Assembly (NCBI RefSeq): GCF_041146395.1
Contig: NC_090989.1
Location: forward strand, 126,541,501-126,605,500
From: Eulemur rufifrons
Taxonomy: Eukaryota; Chordata; Mammalia; Primates; Lemuridae
Direction: 5' to 3'
Length of the DNA stretch: 64,000 nt
The notes beneath the pieces are model-generated. The model worked only from the letters and a program-made list of their open reading frames with translations, had not been told where the DNA came from and did not search any database. Below are positions 23,807-36,949 of this stretch, piece by piece. A program made the translations under genes and the position numbers. Position 1 is the stretch's first letter; every line of letters begins with the position of its first letter.

Positions 23807-23861
23807 AAATTTCCTCAAGTTTTGTCTTAGAAAATCTTTGTTTCTCCTTCACTTTTGAAAG

Positions 23862-24655
23862 GTAATTAAAAGCTGAGTTTTTAATCCAAACTTTTCCTTT
23901 CAAAATCAGCAAAACTTTGCACTACCAGAAGATAATGAATTATCTTAATTATTGCTTTCAAATTTTGGAAGAGTAAAAGCTGTCTGTGATCTTCAACCAC
24001 CTCTTTTTTTCTATTCAGTGATTCAGGTATGTGAGCCAGTAAGTACTAATATATGTAATCTTCAGCGAGGTGTCTTCCTGGTTATTTTCTCTCTGGGAGA
24101 TTCTCAGGCTGATATATTTCATTTATTTCTGCCCAGGCTCCTAAAGATCCTCTTAAAAAACAATTCCTTTGCTCCATTCTTGTCATTTGCATTCTAATAG
24201 TGTGTTTGAATTAAAGTACTCATCCCCACTGGCCCCTGGATATAATTCCAGTTAGAAAATAAACTTATCTGTTGCTTGGGTAATAATGAGTTCCCTGCAC
24301 ACACCAGCTAACTGCCAGCCAATAGCTTAGGCTCTTAGCTCAGAAATGAACTCTACACAGGGAGGAAAAAATGAATAGAAAATAATAGAATTAAAAGTAG
24401 ATTTATAGGATGAGAAATAAAATAATGTGTGACTTAGATTATTGTTATCAATCCTTGAATTTAGCTGGTAAATATTAATAAATAGCAGTATTCAATTTAA
24501 AGTGAAAATCCAGAAATCATAAAAAACTATTTTTAAAATATAATGAAAAAAATCGCTACATTTCTAGTAATGACATTCATTATCTAATGTGTGACTTGAA
24601 TGACTCTGATAGCAAGACACATGTAATTTGTTGTAGTTTTTTATACAGGCTTAGA
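23862..24655 (+). other. unassigned sequence after the promoter block
   Basis: AT-rich. At 24000-24018 there is a very strong pyrimidine tract with AG ('cctctttttttctattcag'), but the downstream donors would leave exons of only 8 or 20 nt. No coding exon is supported. Confidence 0.4.
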
Positions 24656-24810
24656 ATCAACGATTTTAGAACTGAAGGCATCTATGAGATTATTCAGCCT
24701 GACACTCTCTTTTCCAGATGCAGAACTTGCAGATAAGAAAAATCAAATGCACGCCTGATGTCGCAAATTCTGTTAGGGGTAGTGTTGGTACTGGACCCAG
24801 GCCAGGGTTT
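24656..24810 (-). mobile_element. MIR relic, antisense
   Basis: It has 'gaactgaaggcatctatgag' and 'cttttccagatgcagaactt', and resembles an antisense MIR. It is quite diverged. Confidence 0.45.
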
Positions 24811-26204
24811 GCTCCATCTTTCCACACTAAAACGTCAACTTTCTTTTAACCCATCTCTTCAGGGAATAAGCAAGGGATGGGAAAAGCAGGTACACCTGCT
24901 GGGGAGTTGTCCCCAGAGTTGCAGTGTTTCTCCTGTTTGTCTAGAACCCCACCCCTGACCCAGTGAATGCACCGTCCTGCACTGATGATGGTGACCCAAG
25001 TCAGCAGGGCACGAATTCACAGCCAGTCGAGCTATTCTATTCTCTTTTCCCCCTTCGATGGAAACCGGAAACATTTATCAAACTGGCTAGGGCCAAGATT
25101 ATAATTTATGGACTTTATAAACAGTTTTCTCTTGCGAGGACTGATTGGGCCACCCTGGATTGGACCTGTGGAGGCCTTATAACCCCCACTGATCAAATGA
25201 AAATGAGGTTCCTGCTCCCGGGTTTCATACGTTATAGTGACAACTGGTGGGATGTGCTGGCTTCCTTCTGTCATCTAATTCCTTAAATGGAGGAGCACCC
25301 ATTTAAGTGACTTACTGTAAATACAAATAATTCTCTGTGAAACTGATCAATGTGTACATAGATCACACTGGACACACGCACACACACACTCTCACTGGGC
25401 ATCCCTCCCAATCAAAGAATGTGTGATCAGAGGTAGCATCCAAACAACTGGTGAATCTCTGCTGTGGACACAGGAAAATGAAGAGTTGGACAAAAATGCA
25501 CAGAAACTGTGGCAAATACCTGGTCAGTTCAGTGGGAAATAAAAAGCCACACTGACAAAGTGCAGATCAAGCCCAGTGTCAGGTTTCCTGCGTCATGTTG
25601 ACGTCAAGCCCACAGAGGAAATCCCGAGGCATCCTGAACATGCTACCTTCTGCCTCCTTTTTGTACACGCATATGAAATTTACCCTCTCAGCTACTTAAA
25701 CCATGGCACATATTGCTCTATTTTCTGCCTTTAGCAGCTACGGTTTCTGAATAACGGGAAAGAAGTCATGTAAACTCAAATGCTTACCTCCTCCATCTCA
25801 GGCAGGTGCGACCCAGGGCCAGGCGTGGGGTGCAGTTCTGCTGGGTGGTAGGTATTCCCTTGGGAGGAGGCTCTTCCTCGCCACATGGAGTGGGGGCTGC
25901 CAAACACGGAAGGGGGAAGCCGTCCAGCGGACAAAGGTTTCCACGTGCAATCTTCACTATGTGGCCTTGTTCAGTACGCTGAGGTACTTTGAATTTGTTG
26001 AATCTTTAATCAAGTGTTTAAAAAGTTATAAATGCAAATTTTAGCTCTGATTTACTCACCCAGTGAGTGAGAATGCCCAAGCTGGGTCTATCTGCCATTT
26101 TCAGTGGTTGCTCATGTCTTAACTAATATTTGATATGAACAGACTTAACATTTACTGTCGTTTGAAGAATTTTCTATTTGTTGTATTTAACATTTAGACT
26201 CTTC
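24811..26204 (+). other. unassigned sequence
   Basis: About 1.4 kb with no recognised element apart from a short CA run at 25375-25388. The open frames at 24963-25286 have no recognisable family. Confidence 0.4.
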
Positions 26205-26395
26205 GTTGGGTTTACATGCCAAGGACTGTGTTCAAGACACTTTGCATATATCATTTCTTCCTCTCAACAATTGGCAAGGTATTTACTTGATATTATAGAT
26301 GAAGAAATGAAGACTTAAGACGGGTTAATTAACTTAACCAAGGTCACAGAGTGCTCTAAAGCCTATATTCCCGAGCACTCTTTTGAATTCCAAAT
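26205..26395 (-). mobile_element. MIR, antisense
   Basis: It has 'gacactttgcatatatcatt', 'tatagatgaagaaatgaaga', 'aacttaaccaaggtcacaga'. This is typical antisense MIR. Confidence 0.75.
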
Positions 26396-26509
26396 GCGTA
26401 TTTCACCTCTAAACTACAAGTCAAGTACTATCTTGTAAAGAATAATGAGGCAATTGGCATTTTATTCTTCTTTCGTGCTGAACGTGAGCTCCCTAGAAGC
26501 CACTGAGAT

Positions 26510-26720
26510 TTACTCACCCTGATTTTGTTGAGCATGTTTTAAACACCAGGGATTCACCCCGAACAGAAACAGGTATGGTCCCAGCCCCCATGGAGCTCAC
26601 AGTGTGGTTGGGAAGAGACAGACATTTATCCAAACAATTACAAAGATACAGGTCCAGTTAAGACCACGGCAAGTGCTATGAAGGGGCCCTGCTGAGAGGC
26701 TGCCCGATTCGCATCCCAGC
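26510..26720 (-). mobile_element. L2 fragment, antisense
   Basis: It has 'ccccatggagctcacagtgt' and 'gacagacatttatccaaaca', the same block as in the copies at 17425 and 33805. Confidence 0.6.
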
Positions 26721-26739
26721 TGAGTACTGAGGCGGGGGT

Positions 26740-26900
26740 GTTCTTATTCTGCCTTGGTAACTTTAGAAGAATTTTTAAAAATGGTTCTTTCCTTGACAGG
26801 GGTCTTATGAGGACTGAGTAAGATGGTGTTTGTAAAGCACTCAGACCAGTGCCTGGCTCACAGTGGACTCGTATTATTACCGTTTGTTGTTATTGAAAGG
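26740..26900 (+). mobile_element. MIR 3' part
   Basis: It has 'gtttgtaaagcactcagacc' and 'agtgcctggctcacagtgga'. Confidence 0.65.
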
Positions 26901-26949
26901 TGGAGCCGCAAGAGGCCTCCGCTGTCCTGGGAAGATGGACGGAGCATCT

Positions 26950-27505
26950 GCTGCTCCGTAACACAACCCCTAAAACCTGAAACAGTCATTTATTGTTATC
27001 TCCCATGGCTCCGTGGGTTGACTGCACTCCCCTTGTGCCTCTTGCTTGGGGTCTCTCGTGCAGTTGCTGGCAGATGTCAGTGGGGGCTGTGGTCATCTGG
27101 CTGGGCTGGACATGCCAGGGGCTCCCTCACATGGCTGTCCCCAGGGAGGTCTGAGGCTGTGACCAGAGCATCTGCACATGGTCTCTCCATGGGGTCTGGA
27201 CTTCTCACAGTAGGACTGGCTTCCTAGGGGGACCATCCAGAGCGTGAGCCTCCCAAGGGTGAGCATATTGTCTTCTTGTGGCTCCTTAAGCCCTATCCTG
27301 GGAAGTCTCAGAACATCACCTCTGCTGCCTTCCATTGTTCAAGCAAATCACTGAGTCCTGCCCAGGTTCAAGGGGGTGGAGAACTCGGCTCCTCTGGATG
27401 GGGAAGCAGCAAGTTCACATTGCAGAAGAGGATCTGGGATAGGAAGTATTGGCAAAGCCATCTTTGGAAAATACAAACTGCCACAGACAATTCCCTGAGA
27501 AAGCC
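26950..27505 (-). mobile_element. LTR-like interspersed repeat, family A, copy 2
   Basis: It shows 'acagtcatttattgttatct', 'ctggctgggctggacatgcc', 'catctgcacatggtctctcc', 'cattgttcaagcaaatcact', 'gcaagttcacattgcagaag'. It is related to 11956-12360 and 39509-40085. Confidence 0.55.
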
Positions 27506-28060
27506 ATATTGGAGCTGAGATCTGAAGATAAATATGTCCTCCCTACGAGCCCCCACCCCAAAGAAAAGGGTAATGGGAAGTGAAACAATTCAGGCAATTT
27601 AGGCCAAGACCCAGTATGCTGCAAGGCCAGCGGCGGGAGGGAGTGTGGCCTGCTTGAGGACCTAAAGGAAGGCCAGTGAGCCTGGTGTGCAGAGAAGGAG
27701 AGGGAGGGCTGGGGCCACTCACAAAGGGCTCAGTGGGCTTCTCAGGGATCTTGGTCTTGTTTTCTCAAAGGTTAATACCAAACATTTAGTTTTGTTGTGT
27801 TTAATCCACATTTAATTGGTTTTACTTAATTACAAAAGAAGTGCATGCTCATTATTACCAAAAAAGTCAAATGCAGATGATGTAAATTAAGAAGTGCACA
27901 CACCCCTCACACTGCCCTCCTTCCGCTCCCCAGAATGGCCAAGGGCAAATGCCGCCTCACCTGGAGACAGGTGCCACCAGAAATGCCTTCCTCCAACTTT
28001 CATTGTCAAGGAAATATATAGCTCATTAAGGATAAGAGAAGTCAAAGCATTGAATATTTA
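27506..28060 (+). other. unassigned sequence
   Basis: It includes an ancient tail-like repeat at about 27800-27910, similar to 3483-3740. No gene is recognised. Confidence 0.4.
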
Positions 28061-28689
<629 letters not shown>

Positions 28690-28915
28690 CTAGACCATTG
28701 CTATCCAATAGAACTTTCTGTGATGACAGAAACATCTAAATCTGCACTAATATGATAACCACTAGCCATATGTGGCTACAAATTTAAATTTTAGTTAATA
28801 AAAATTTAATAAAATAAAAAAATTCCACTCCTCAGTTGCACTTGCCACCTTTCAGTAAGTCATTAGCCACATGTGGCTAGTGGCCATCATCATGGACAGT
28901 GCAGCAATAGACAAT
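28690..28915 (+). mobile_element. MER3-like hAT MITE
   Basis: It has 'gctatccaatagaactttct' near the left end and 'agccacatgtggctagtggc' near the right, with an AT-rich centre that is partly palindromic ('agccatatgtggcta' against 'tagccacatgtggcta'). The family name is likely but not certain. Confidence 0.6.
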
Positions 28916-29629
28916 ATGCTTATGCCTCTGCCTTCTGCTTTGTCAACTTTAAAAAGACCTACTGATTTCACATGAAGGAAGATGAAAAATGTGGCTCGTT
29001 TCACTGCTACTTCTTCTTGTCCCCTCCCTTCCCAATCCCTGGTAAGAATATTTTCATTTCAGTTTTGTTGGTTTGCCTTTATAACTTTTAGTAGTATATT
29101 TCAAACTGTTTCTTGATGCATCAATTGTCGACTGTAAAACTTTGATCAACTACTGTGTATATCAGAAAATCAGTGTTCTCCATTGTTTCCCTCCACAACC
29201 TCTGCACCTGCAACTACCAACCACACACTCCTACCCACCACATTGGCAAAGTCTCTAGATACCATCAATACTCCATTCTGTAACTATAAACTTTTCATGC
29301 TTTTCTAAGATTGGTTATAAAATTAGAAAGTTAATAACAAGCCTTTATAATATTATGGTTGCATAAGAATTAAGTTTTTACACAAATAGTGTGTCCAAAC
29401 CTGTATAGAAGGAAATGTTTGTGATCCCATGCCACCAACCTGTGCCATTTTAAGGTGAATATAGCTAACTTCCACATCCACCAAGATAGATAACAGATTT
29501 TCCCTTCTTCATAAAATAACCAAAACCAGAAAATATATATGAAATGGTGGTTTTCAAGACATTGGACATTAGGCTTAGAAAGACAATGATGACTTAGAAA
29601 AGGGAAACAAATGAAGTGAGCCTTATGAT
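28916..29629 (+). other. unassigned sequence
   Basis: AT-rich sequence with no recognised element. Confidence 0.4.
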
Positions 29630-30307
29630 TGCCCCAGCTCATTACCTTGAAGGAGTTTCCAGGTCATGGTACAAGGATGGGAAAACCAAACAGAACCTAG
29701 AAGACTCCCAGAGTTGAAGCAATGGAGCTGAGAGACCTGGAAGACCAAGATGGCTACAATTTTCAGGACAGAGTACCCAAGAGGAGAGAGCTGCACAGAG
29801 GAAGGACAGAGATCTGCAGAGTGCCCTTACAGTATTCCGCAGAATACTGATCAGCACACATGTGAGAAAACTACCTAAGACACAGAAAAGAACCACTCAA
29901 AATGATTGAGCGATAATCAACCTTTTTAAAATTATCAATCCCCTAAGAAGTCATTTTAGACATTTTTTTCATAATCATTTTCCCTCAGGAAATTTTAATA
30001 TCATGGATATTAATGTATCTGTGATACATTCTGTATATGATATATATATGATATAGATAATACGTATATCTCTGCTTTATACAGAATAAAAATTTCTCTT
30101 TAAAAACTAAATTTTGCTCTTTGAGGGCACTATTGCCCTCCTTAAGATGCATGGATTAGAACAGTACACAGTTTTCATACAGGGCCAGGACAGTATTAAC
30201 TGGAGATCCTCATAATTCACAGGGAATTTAGTAGAGTATTCAGAAGGCTCTTGTCCCAGTAGTGGGTAATAATTAGCCATAAACTGTACAGTGCTGTGGT
30301 CCCATCT
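29630..30307 (+). mobile_element. L1M 5' part, sense (probable)
   Basis: The stretch at 29700-29920 ('ctgagagacctggaagacca', 'gaggagagagctgcacagag', 'gcagaatactgatcagcaca') resembles the 5' region of old L1M elements. The sequence from 29940 to 30307 is less clear. Confidence 0.45.
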
Positions 30308-30326
30308 AAAATTTTTTAAAGCAAGA

Positions 30327-30670
<344 letters not shown>

Positions 30671-30769
30671 TTAAAACAAGACATGAAAAGATCAAACTGT
30701 TTTCCAATAACTGAACTGCTTGACTGACCAGGATGAAAAAAGATGAAATTAATAACCATATCCAAAAAT

Positions 30770-33125
30770 AATTAATAAGCATGCAAAGACACAGAAAAAT
30801 ATGACCTGTAATGAGGAGAAAAATCTAGAAATTAAAACCAACTTAGAACTAACACAGATGTTACAACTAATAGACAAGGATATTAAAACACTTACTATAG
30901 CTGTATTCCTATGTTCAAAAAGTTAAGTAGTGATGTGGATAATATAGAAAAGAGATCAATCTGGAGATAAAAGCTTTAATGTGTGAGATGAAAAATACCA
31001 TAGATGGGATTAATGACAGAGTAAACTGCAGAAAAAAAAAAGATTGAACTTGAAGACATAGCAATAATAGAAACTATCCAAAATAAAACACAGACTTAAA
31101 AGCAAATAAAAAACAAAAATCAAATAGAGCATTAATGAGCTGTGGGACAATTTCAAGTGGCCTAATATATGTGTAATTGGAGTACATGAAGAAGAGGAGA
31201 GAGTGAGCAGGACAGAACAAATGATTGAAAAATAATAGCCAAACATTTTCCATATTTAATGAACACCGTAAACCCACAGATCCAGGAAGCCTAACAAACC
31301 CCAAGCACAAGATACATAAAGAAAATTATTCCATGGCATATATCATTGTCAAATTGCTCAAAATACACAGTAGAAAAAAAAATTTACAGACAGCTAGAAG
31401 AAAAAAAGACACATTTTATATAGAAGAACAAAAATAAAGATGACAGCAGAAACAATGCAAGTGAGAAGGCAGTGAAGCACTATCTTTAAAGTACTGACTG
31501 AAAGGAAAAAAAAAACTCTTCCTAGATTTTTATACCCAGCAAAAATATCTTTCAAAAGAGGCAAAACAAAAATTTTTTTGGTATGTACAAAAGCTAAAGC
31601 AATTCATTACCAACAGACTCACACTAAAAGAACAGTTTTTTTTTTTTTTAATGTTCTAAGTAAGAAGAAAATGAAACCAGATAGAAATATTGATCTTCAC
31701 AAAGGAATGAAGAGTACTCAAAATGGTAACTACATATATAAATATGTAAGATTTCTTCTTATTATTTAAATATCTTTAAAAGATAATTGGCTGTTTCAAA
31801 AATAGCAATGTAGGGTTTATAAGCATATATAGTATAATGACTATAGCACAAAATCCTAGAGGGGAGAAATGGAGGTTTATTATTGTAAGGTTCTTATGTT
31901 ATACATGAAGTGATATAATAGCACTTAAAAGTAGGCTGTTATGAATTGATGATGTATAATATAAGCCTTAGGAAACCACTTAAATAACAAAGAGTTATAG
32001 CTAATAGGACAATAAAGGAAGTAAAATAGAATAATAAATAATATTTAAAGGAATACAGGAAAAGAGGAAAATGTGGGAACAAAGAATAGATGCAACTGGC
32101 AAGATTAAATACAAAAATTCAATAAATTTGACTTTAAACAACTGCTCTTCAAATGACATTGTTAGTACAATTAAAAGTCAAGCCACAGACTGGGAGAAAG
32201 TATTTGCAACACTATATTTGATAAAGGACACATTTCCAGAATATATAAAGAACTCTTACAACTCAATAGTTTGAAATCAAACCAATATAATAAAAATTAT
32301 AGATAAGGGCAATTGACAAAATAAAATACAGCAATAGCCAAAAAGCACTTGAAAAGATGTTCAACAGTATTAGTCATTAGGGAAGTACAAATTAACACCA
32401 CAACCTCAACCCCTCCACACTCACTAAAATGGTTAAAATTTAAAAGATTGACAAAACTATTATATGTATTGGTGAGAATGTAAAATGTAACTCTCATACA
32501 TTACTAATGGAAAGTAAAATTGTACAACCACTTTGGAAAACAGTTGGATATTTTTAATACAGTTTAAATGTACACCCAGAACTAGCGATTCTAATTCCAG
32601 ATTTTCTGAATAAAAATCATAAAACTCATACAAGGACAGCAGCTTTATTCATAGTATTCAAAAATCTTGAACTACCCAAATGACCATCAATTAAAAAAGG
32701 ATGAAGAAATTGTGTTATATTCATGAAATATAGCACAATAAAAAGAACAAACTACGGATATCTGCAACAAACCCAGATGACTCCATAAAACCTCATGCTG
32801 AGTGAATAAATCCAGACATTGCAGAGTACATACTGTAAGGTTCCACTCATAAAGAGTTCTAGAACAGGCAAAACTAAGATATAGCAGTAGAAATTACAGC
32901 AGTGGTTTCCTGGAGTGGGGTGGTTGTGGTGGGAGTTGACCTCAAACGGAACTTTCTGGAGTGATGTAAATGTAATATAGCAGTAAATCCATACCTTGAT
33001 TGGTTGCAGGTACACTAGCTGTAGTTACAGTGTATTAGACACCTGTCAAAACTCATTGACTTGTGTATTTGAAACCTGTACATTTTATTATATGTAAATT
33101 ATACTTCACTAAATTTGGTTTTATG
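30770..33125 (+). mobile_element. L1M/HAL1 LINE, sense
   Basis: The part at 31020-31630 reads as ORF1-region sequence ('acccacagatccaggaagcc', 'tacccagcaaaaatatcttt'). The part at 32100-33125 reads as the ORF2 end and 3' region ('agccacagactgggagaaag', 'caactttggaaaac'-like at 32528, 'tgaatgtaatatagcagtaa'-like at 32970). It is broken throughout. The Alu at 30327 lies in or beside its 5' part. Confidence 0.75.
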
Positions 33126-33184
33126 TGTTAAAAAGATAACACAACTTAAAAACTAGGAGAAGAACAATGGAAGTAAGAGTGAAG

Positions 33185-33800
33185 AAGAGGTACTATAGTA
33201 TGTTATTATTACTTTTATTATTTCATGTCTTTCACTTATTAGTAAAATCTTTCCTGCTTCTTAATCATATGATTTATTGCAGCTTAGTTTCTTCAGAAGA
33301 CTTTTCTTTTCCTCTGAGTCCTCTGATTTCTTGTTTTAATTTGGACTAATTACTTGCTAGGCATGATGCACAGGTTTAATTCTGGGATTCATTTCATTTA
33401 CTGCAATGCTGACTTAGTTTGGCTATATGTTGCTCTTTCTTGGGTTCTATTTTCTTTTCTTTCTTGTTTTGAAATTATTCTGCTGAATACATCTGTGAAC
33501 CATTCTTTTAAACAGTGTTTATAGAAGGCAGATTTTCTGATCCTTTCCACATTCAAAAATTCTTGACTTTGTTCTCGTATTAGATTGAAAGTTTGGCTGG
33601 ATAGCTAACTGTAGGCTCATAACCGTTTTCTCTTGAGACTTTGAAGTATCACTACCTTTTCCTCTAGTACCAGTGTTGCTGATGAGAGACAGATAACTTT
33701 CTGATCTTCTTCCTTTGAAGGTAACCTGTTTTAATTTCCTGGGAACTTTTTGGACTTATTTTTTATTTTTTGCTCTTCTAAAACGTTGATACATACAAGT
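33185..33800 (-). mobile_element. L1/HAL1-like relic, antisense
   Basis: It has 'tgaaagtttggctggatagc', 'cttctatgt'-type text, and 'agtgttgctgatgagagaca', which resemble an old LINE in antisense. It is opposite in orientation to the preceding element. Confidence 0.45.
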
Positions 33801-33804
33801 TTAT

Positions 33805-34760
33805 TCATTCCTTGGACACATATTTATTATGGATATTGACTGCCAGGAACCTTAGAGGATGGGTATGAGCGGTAAGAGCCCTGTTCTTGTGGAGGTTACA
33901 TTCTGGCAATGGAGAATAAACAGCAAAATATAAATAAGTAGACGAGACACCTTCAGATATGGATAAGTACTAAGAAGGAAATATAAGAGGGGAGTGGGAT
34001 AGGTGATGAGAAGCTGGTGTGGGCTGAGCAAGTGCTCTGGGCGAGGTGGCCAGGGCTGGGGGCCTCTCCGAGGTGATGCTGAAGCAGAGCCCTAAACAAT
34101 GAGAAGGAGCCATGCGGGGTCTGGGCAAGAACATGGGGAGAGAGGGAGCACGACCCAGAGGACCAGTGTGGGAATGAACTCATGTCTGGGGACGGAAATA
34201 AGCCAGGGTGGCTGCAGAGTCATGAGCAAAGCTGAAAGGTAGGAGATGAGGTCTGAGCGGCAAACAGGAGATAGACCCTGCAGAGCCTACGAGGAACTTG
34301 GACCTTATTCTAGATAAATTAGGGAGTAATATGATGTGATTTCTATTTTAAAGATCACGCTGGCTATTGTATGGGTAATGGAATTATAAAGGGTCAAGAG
34401 GAGAAATAGGAGGACCAGTTAGGAAGCTATTGCTGTAAACCAGGCAAGCAATGACGGGGCTTTGGAACAGGGTGTGGAAGCATAGGTGGGAGATGTGATC
34501 AGACATGGGGTCTTATTTTGGGCCGGAGAGAAAATGAAATCAAAGATGACGCCTCAGTTTTCACCTGAGCAGCTTGGTGGACGGCGTGCCATTCACTGAA
34601 AGGGCGAAGACTTGGGGAGAAGCAAGTTTAGAGGAAAAAATTAAAAGTGCTGTTTGGACATATTGAAACTGAGATGCCAGACAGAAGTCTAGTGTACCCG
34701 TCAGTGGTCGAGAACGGGGAGAGGTCCGGGATGCAGGTTTGACAGTCTTCAGCGTTGCGA
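33805..34760 (-). mobile_element. L2 LINE, antisense
   Basis: It has 'ccctgttcttgtggaggtta', 'aacttggaccttattctaga', 'gatcacgctggctattgtat', 'gaccagttaggaagctattg', 'tcaaagatgacgcctcagtt'. The order is the same as at 17425-18365 and extends further into ORF2. Confidence 0.75.
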
Positions 34761-34900
34761 GGGTGTTAGATGCCACGTTTGATCACTGATGGGCCCTTCT
34801 ATTATAAAATCTTGCGTGTCAAATCTGGGAATTTTTTCTATTTTTTACTTAGTTATAATCTCTCCATTCTGTCTATTCTTTCTTTTCAGAATTCCTATTA

Positions 34901-35200
34901 TAGTCGGCCTGTTGTATCTGTGGGTTCCACATCTGTGGGTTCAACCGACGGCAGATTAAAATTATTTATTTTTAAAAAAAGGGATGGTTGCATCTGTACT
35001 GAACATGTACAGACTTTTTTCTTGTCATTGTTTCCTAAACAATACAATATGACAGCTATTTACATAGCCTTTATGTTGTATTAGCTATTATAAGTAATCA
35101 AGAGATGATTTAAAGCATATGGGAAGATGTGTGCAGGTTATAAGCAAATACCGCACCGTTTTATAGAAGGCACTTGACCATCCATGGATCTCGGCGTCTG
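34901..35200 (+). mobile_element. MER2 (Tigger-derived MITE)
   Basis: It begins 'agtcggcctgttgtatctgt' beside a TA, then 'ctgtactgaacatgtacaga', 'cttgtcattgtttcctaaac', 'gagatgatttaaagcatatg', 'cttgaccatccatggatctc'. The right terminus is truncated or diverged after about 35195. Confidence 0.85.
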
Positions 35201-35394
35201 CGGGGCCTCTCTGAGAGGGGCTCAGGCAGGTGGGACTGGCCACACAGCGGGTTGGCTGCAGCCACTGACTCGGGGGCTACCATGGGGGACAGGAAAGAGG
35301 GGTAAGAGGGCATATTTCCAGGACCTCGCTCTTGTTCCACTGTAGTCCTCCTTACATACCAGGGTTCTGCATAAAATAAAGTTTGTAATCCTAG
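35201..35394 (+). other. short unassigned stretch
   Basis: Between MER2 and the next L1. Nothing is recognised. Confidence 0.4.
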
Positions 35395-36235
35395 ATAGTC
35401 ACAAAGAAAACAGTAAACACGTGTCCATACAAAGACCTGTACATAGCAACTTTATTCATAATAGCCCCAAACTGGAAACAACCTAAATGTCCATCGGCAA
35501 GTTAAAGGATACACAAACTATGGTCTATTTAAATACTTAAACAGGGGGTATTACGGACTGAATGTTTGCATCCTCCCACAAATTCATAGGTTGAAATCCT
35601 AAGCCCCCAATGTGATGGTATTAAGAGGTGGGGCCTTTGGGAGGTGATTAGGTCCGGAGGGTGGAGCCCTCATGGATGGGATTAGTGCCCTCATGAAAGA
35701 ACCCCGGAGCACGCTCTTGCCTACTTTCCACACATTGAGAAGTCAGGGGTCTGCAGCGTGGAGGAGGGTCCTCGGCAGAACCTGGTCGTGCTGCCACCCG
35801 GATCTCAGACTTCTGGGCTCCAAAACTGTAAGAAATAGATGTCTGTTGTTTGTAAGCCACCCAGTCTGTGGCGCTTTGTCATAGCAAGCCTGCGCTGATT
35901 CAGACAACGGGCCATCACTCAGCAATGAAAAGGAATGAACTGCTGCACACAGGGCAGGATGAGTCAGCCTGACAAGTGTTGAACAAAAGAAACCCGATAC
36001 AAAAAGTACATGTTGTATCACTGGGTTTATTTGAAGTTATACAACAGGCAAAACTAAGCTATGACAGAAATCAGAGCTGTGTGGAGTGAGGACTGGTTGG
36101 ATAGGGGCACAGGGAACTTTCTGGGATCATGGAAATGTGCTATGTCTTGAGTAGGGTGGCGGTTATACAGGTGTATACGCTTGTCAAAGCCTTGAACTGT
36201 GTAAAGTAAATCATACCTCAGTTTTTAAAACTGAA
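35395..36235 (+). mobile_element. L1M 3' end, sense, split by an LTR
   Basis: The left part, 35400-35547, has 'caactttattcataatagcc' and 'ctggaaacaacctaaatgtc'. The right part, 35907-36235, has 'actcagcaatgaaaaggaat', 'acaggcaaaactaagctatg' and 'actgtgtaaagtaaatcata'. The LTR at 35548-35906 splits it. Confidence 0.8.
35548..35906 (+). mobile_element. solo LTR, MaLR/ERVL type (family C)
   Basis: It has 'ggtattaagaggtggggcct', 'ttgggaggtgattaggtccg', 'gtggagccctcatggatggg', 'ccaaaactgtaagaaataga', 'gccacccagtctgtggcgct'. It lies inside an L1 3' end. No internal retroviral sequence remains. The copy at 46180-46554 is the same family. Confidence 0.8.
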
Positions 36236-36949
36236 TATATAAAAAGGAAGTTCGGGAACCATGGCTTCTAGACAAGGAAATTTGGGCCTAAAGAGGTCGA
36301 GTGACCTCTCCAGTGTGACAGGTAAGGACTAACCTGCCACTGCTCTGCTCACCTGTTCTCACAATGCCCCACTTCCTGAAACTGACACCCAGTAGTTTTT
36401 TTCCATCATTGTCCTTTTCTTTCTGGAAAGCAGATGCTGTCCCAGACACCTGCCCAGAGTTTTGGATTCGAACTGATTTCTCCTTGTGGGGGATCCTGCC
36501 CCCCACTTCCCAGTGTGAATTTGGACAGTGGTCCCGAAGAAACAGGTTTTGTAGGTTTTAGATCCTAGAAACAAGGGCTTGTGACTGTCTGGGCTCAGCT
36601 AGGAAACGTTCTTTGCTAAGAAGCAGGTCGTTTAGCTGGACTGAATCACGTAACTGAGCAGGGCTCAGCGCTGTAACCACACAACAGACCTTTGCAGACA
36701 GGCTTGGCGTGTCCTGCCCCGCAGGGCCATCACACACAAAGACTCCCCCCCGGGGCTCTGGCCAAGAGCTTTTTGTGTTTGTCACCTAAGCATTTTTTGG
36801 AGCCCTTTCACTGATATTTCTTTGACCTAAATGTAATGCATCATGTGGAAGAAATATGCCAGCAAGAAAAGTTCCATAAGTAAATTATGCCTCATAAATG
36901 TGGGCTTTTTTTTTTTCTAACCAACAAACAAATGACGGCATTATACCAT
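36236..36949 (+). other. unassigned sequence
   Basis: A possible antisense MIR is at about 36262-36330 ('aaagaggtcgagtgacctct'). Nothing else is recognised. Confidence 0.4.

Larger units (their letters stand above)
23675..23810. promoter_or_regulatory. CpG-rich promoter-like block with X-box, NRF1 and MARE sites
   Basis: This 135-bp block is GC- and CpG-rich in an AT-rich area. It has a MARE/AP-1 site (TGCTGACTCAGC, 23698-23709), an NRF1-type site (GCGCAGGCGCA, 23735-23745), a KLF/Sp-type GGCGTGGC (23777-23784) and an RFX X-box, GTCGCC-T-AGCAAC (23794-23806). NRF1 plus RFX sites are typical of TATA-less promoters of ciliary and testis genes. Direction is not certain. On the + strand, 'cacttttgaaag|gtaatt' at 23861/23862 could close a short noncoding first exon with no ATG. 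On the minus strand it would drive a transcript through the end of the unknown gene. Confidence 0.6.

Noticed and set aside
24019..24038. possible 8- or 20-nt exon after a strong pyrimidine tract
   Set aside because: The acceptor is excellent, but the donors leave exons too small to support, and no coding continuity is seen.
35672..35884. 70-codon + frame
   Set aside because: It lies wholly inside an LTR and reflects the LTR sequence.
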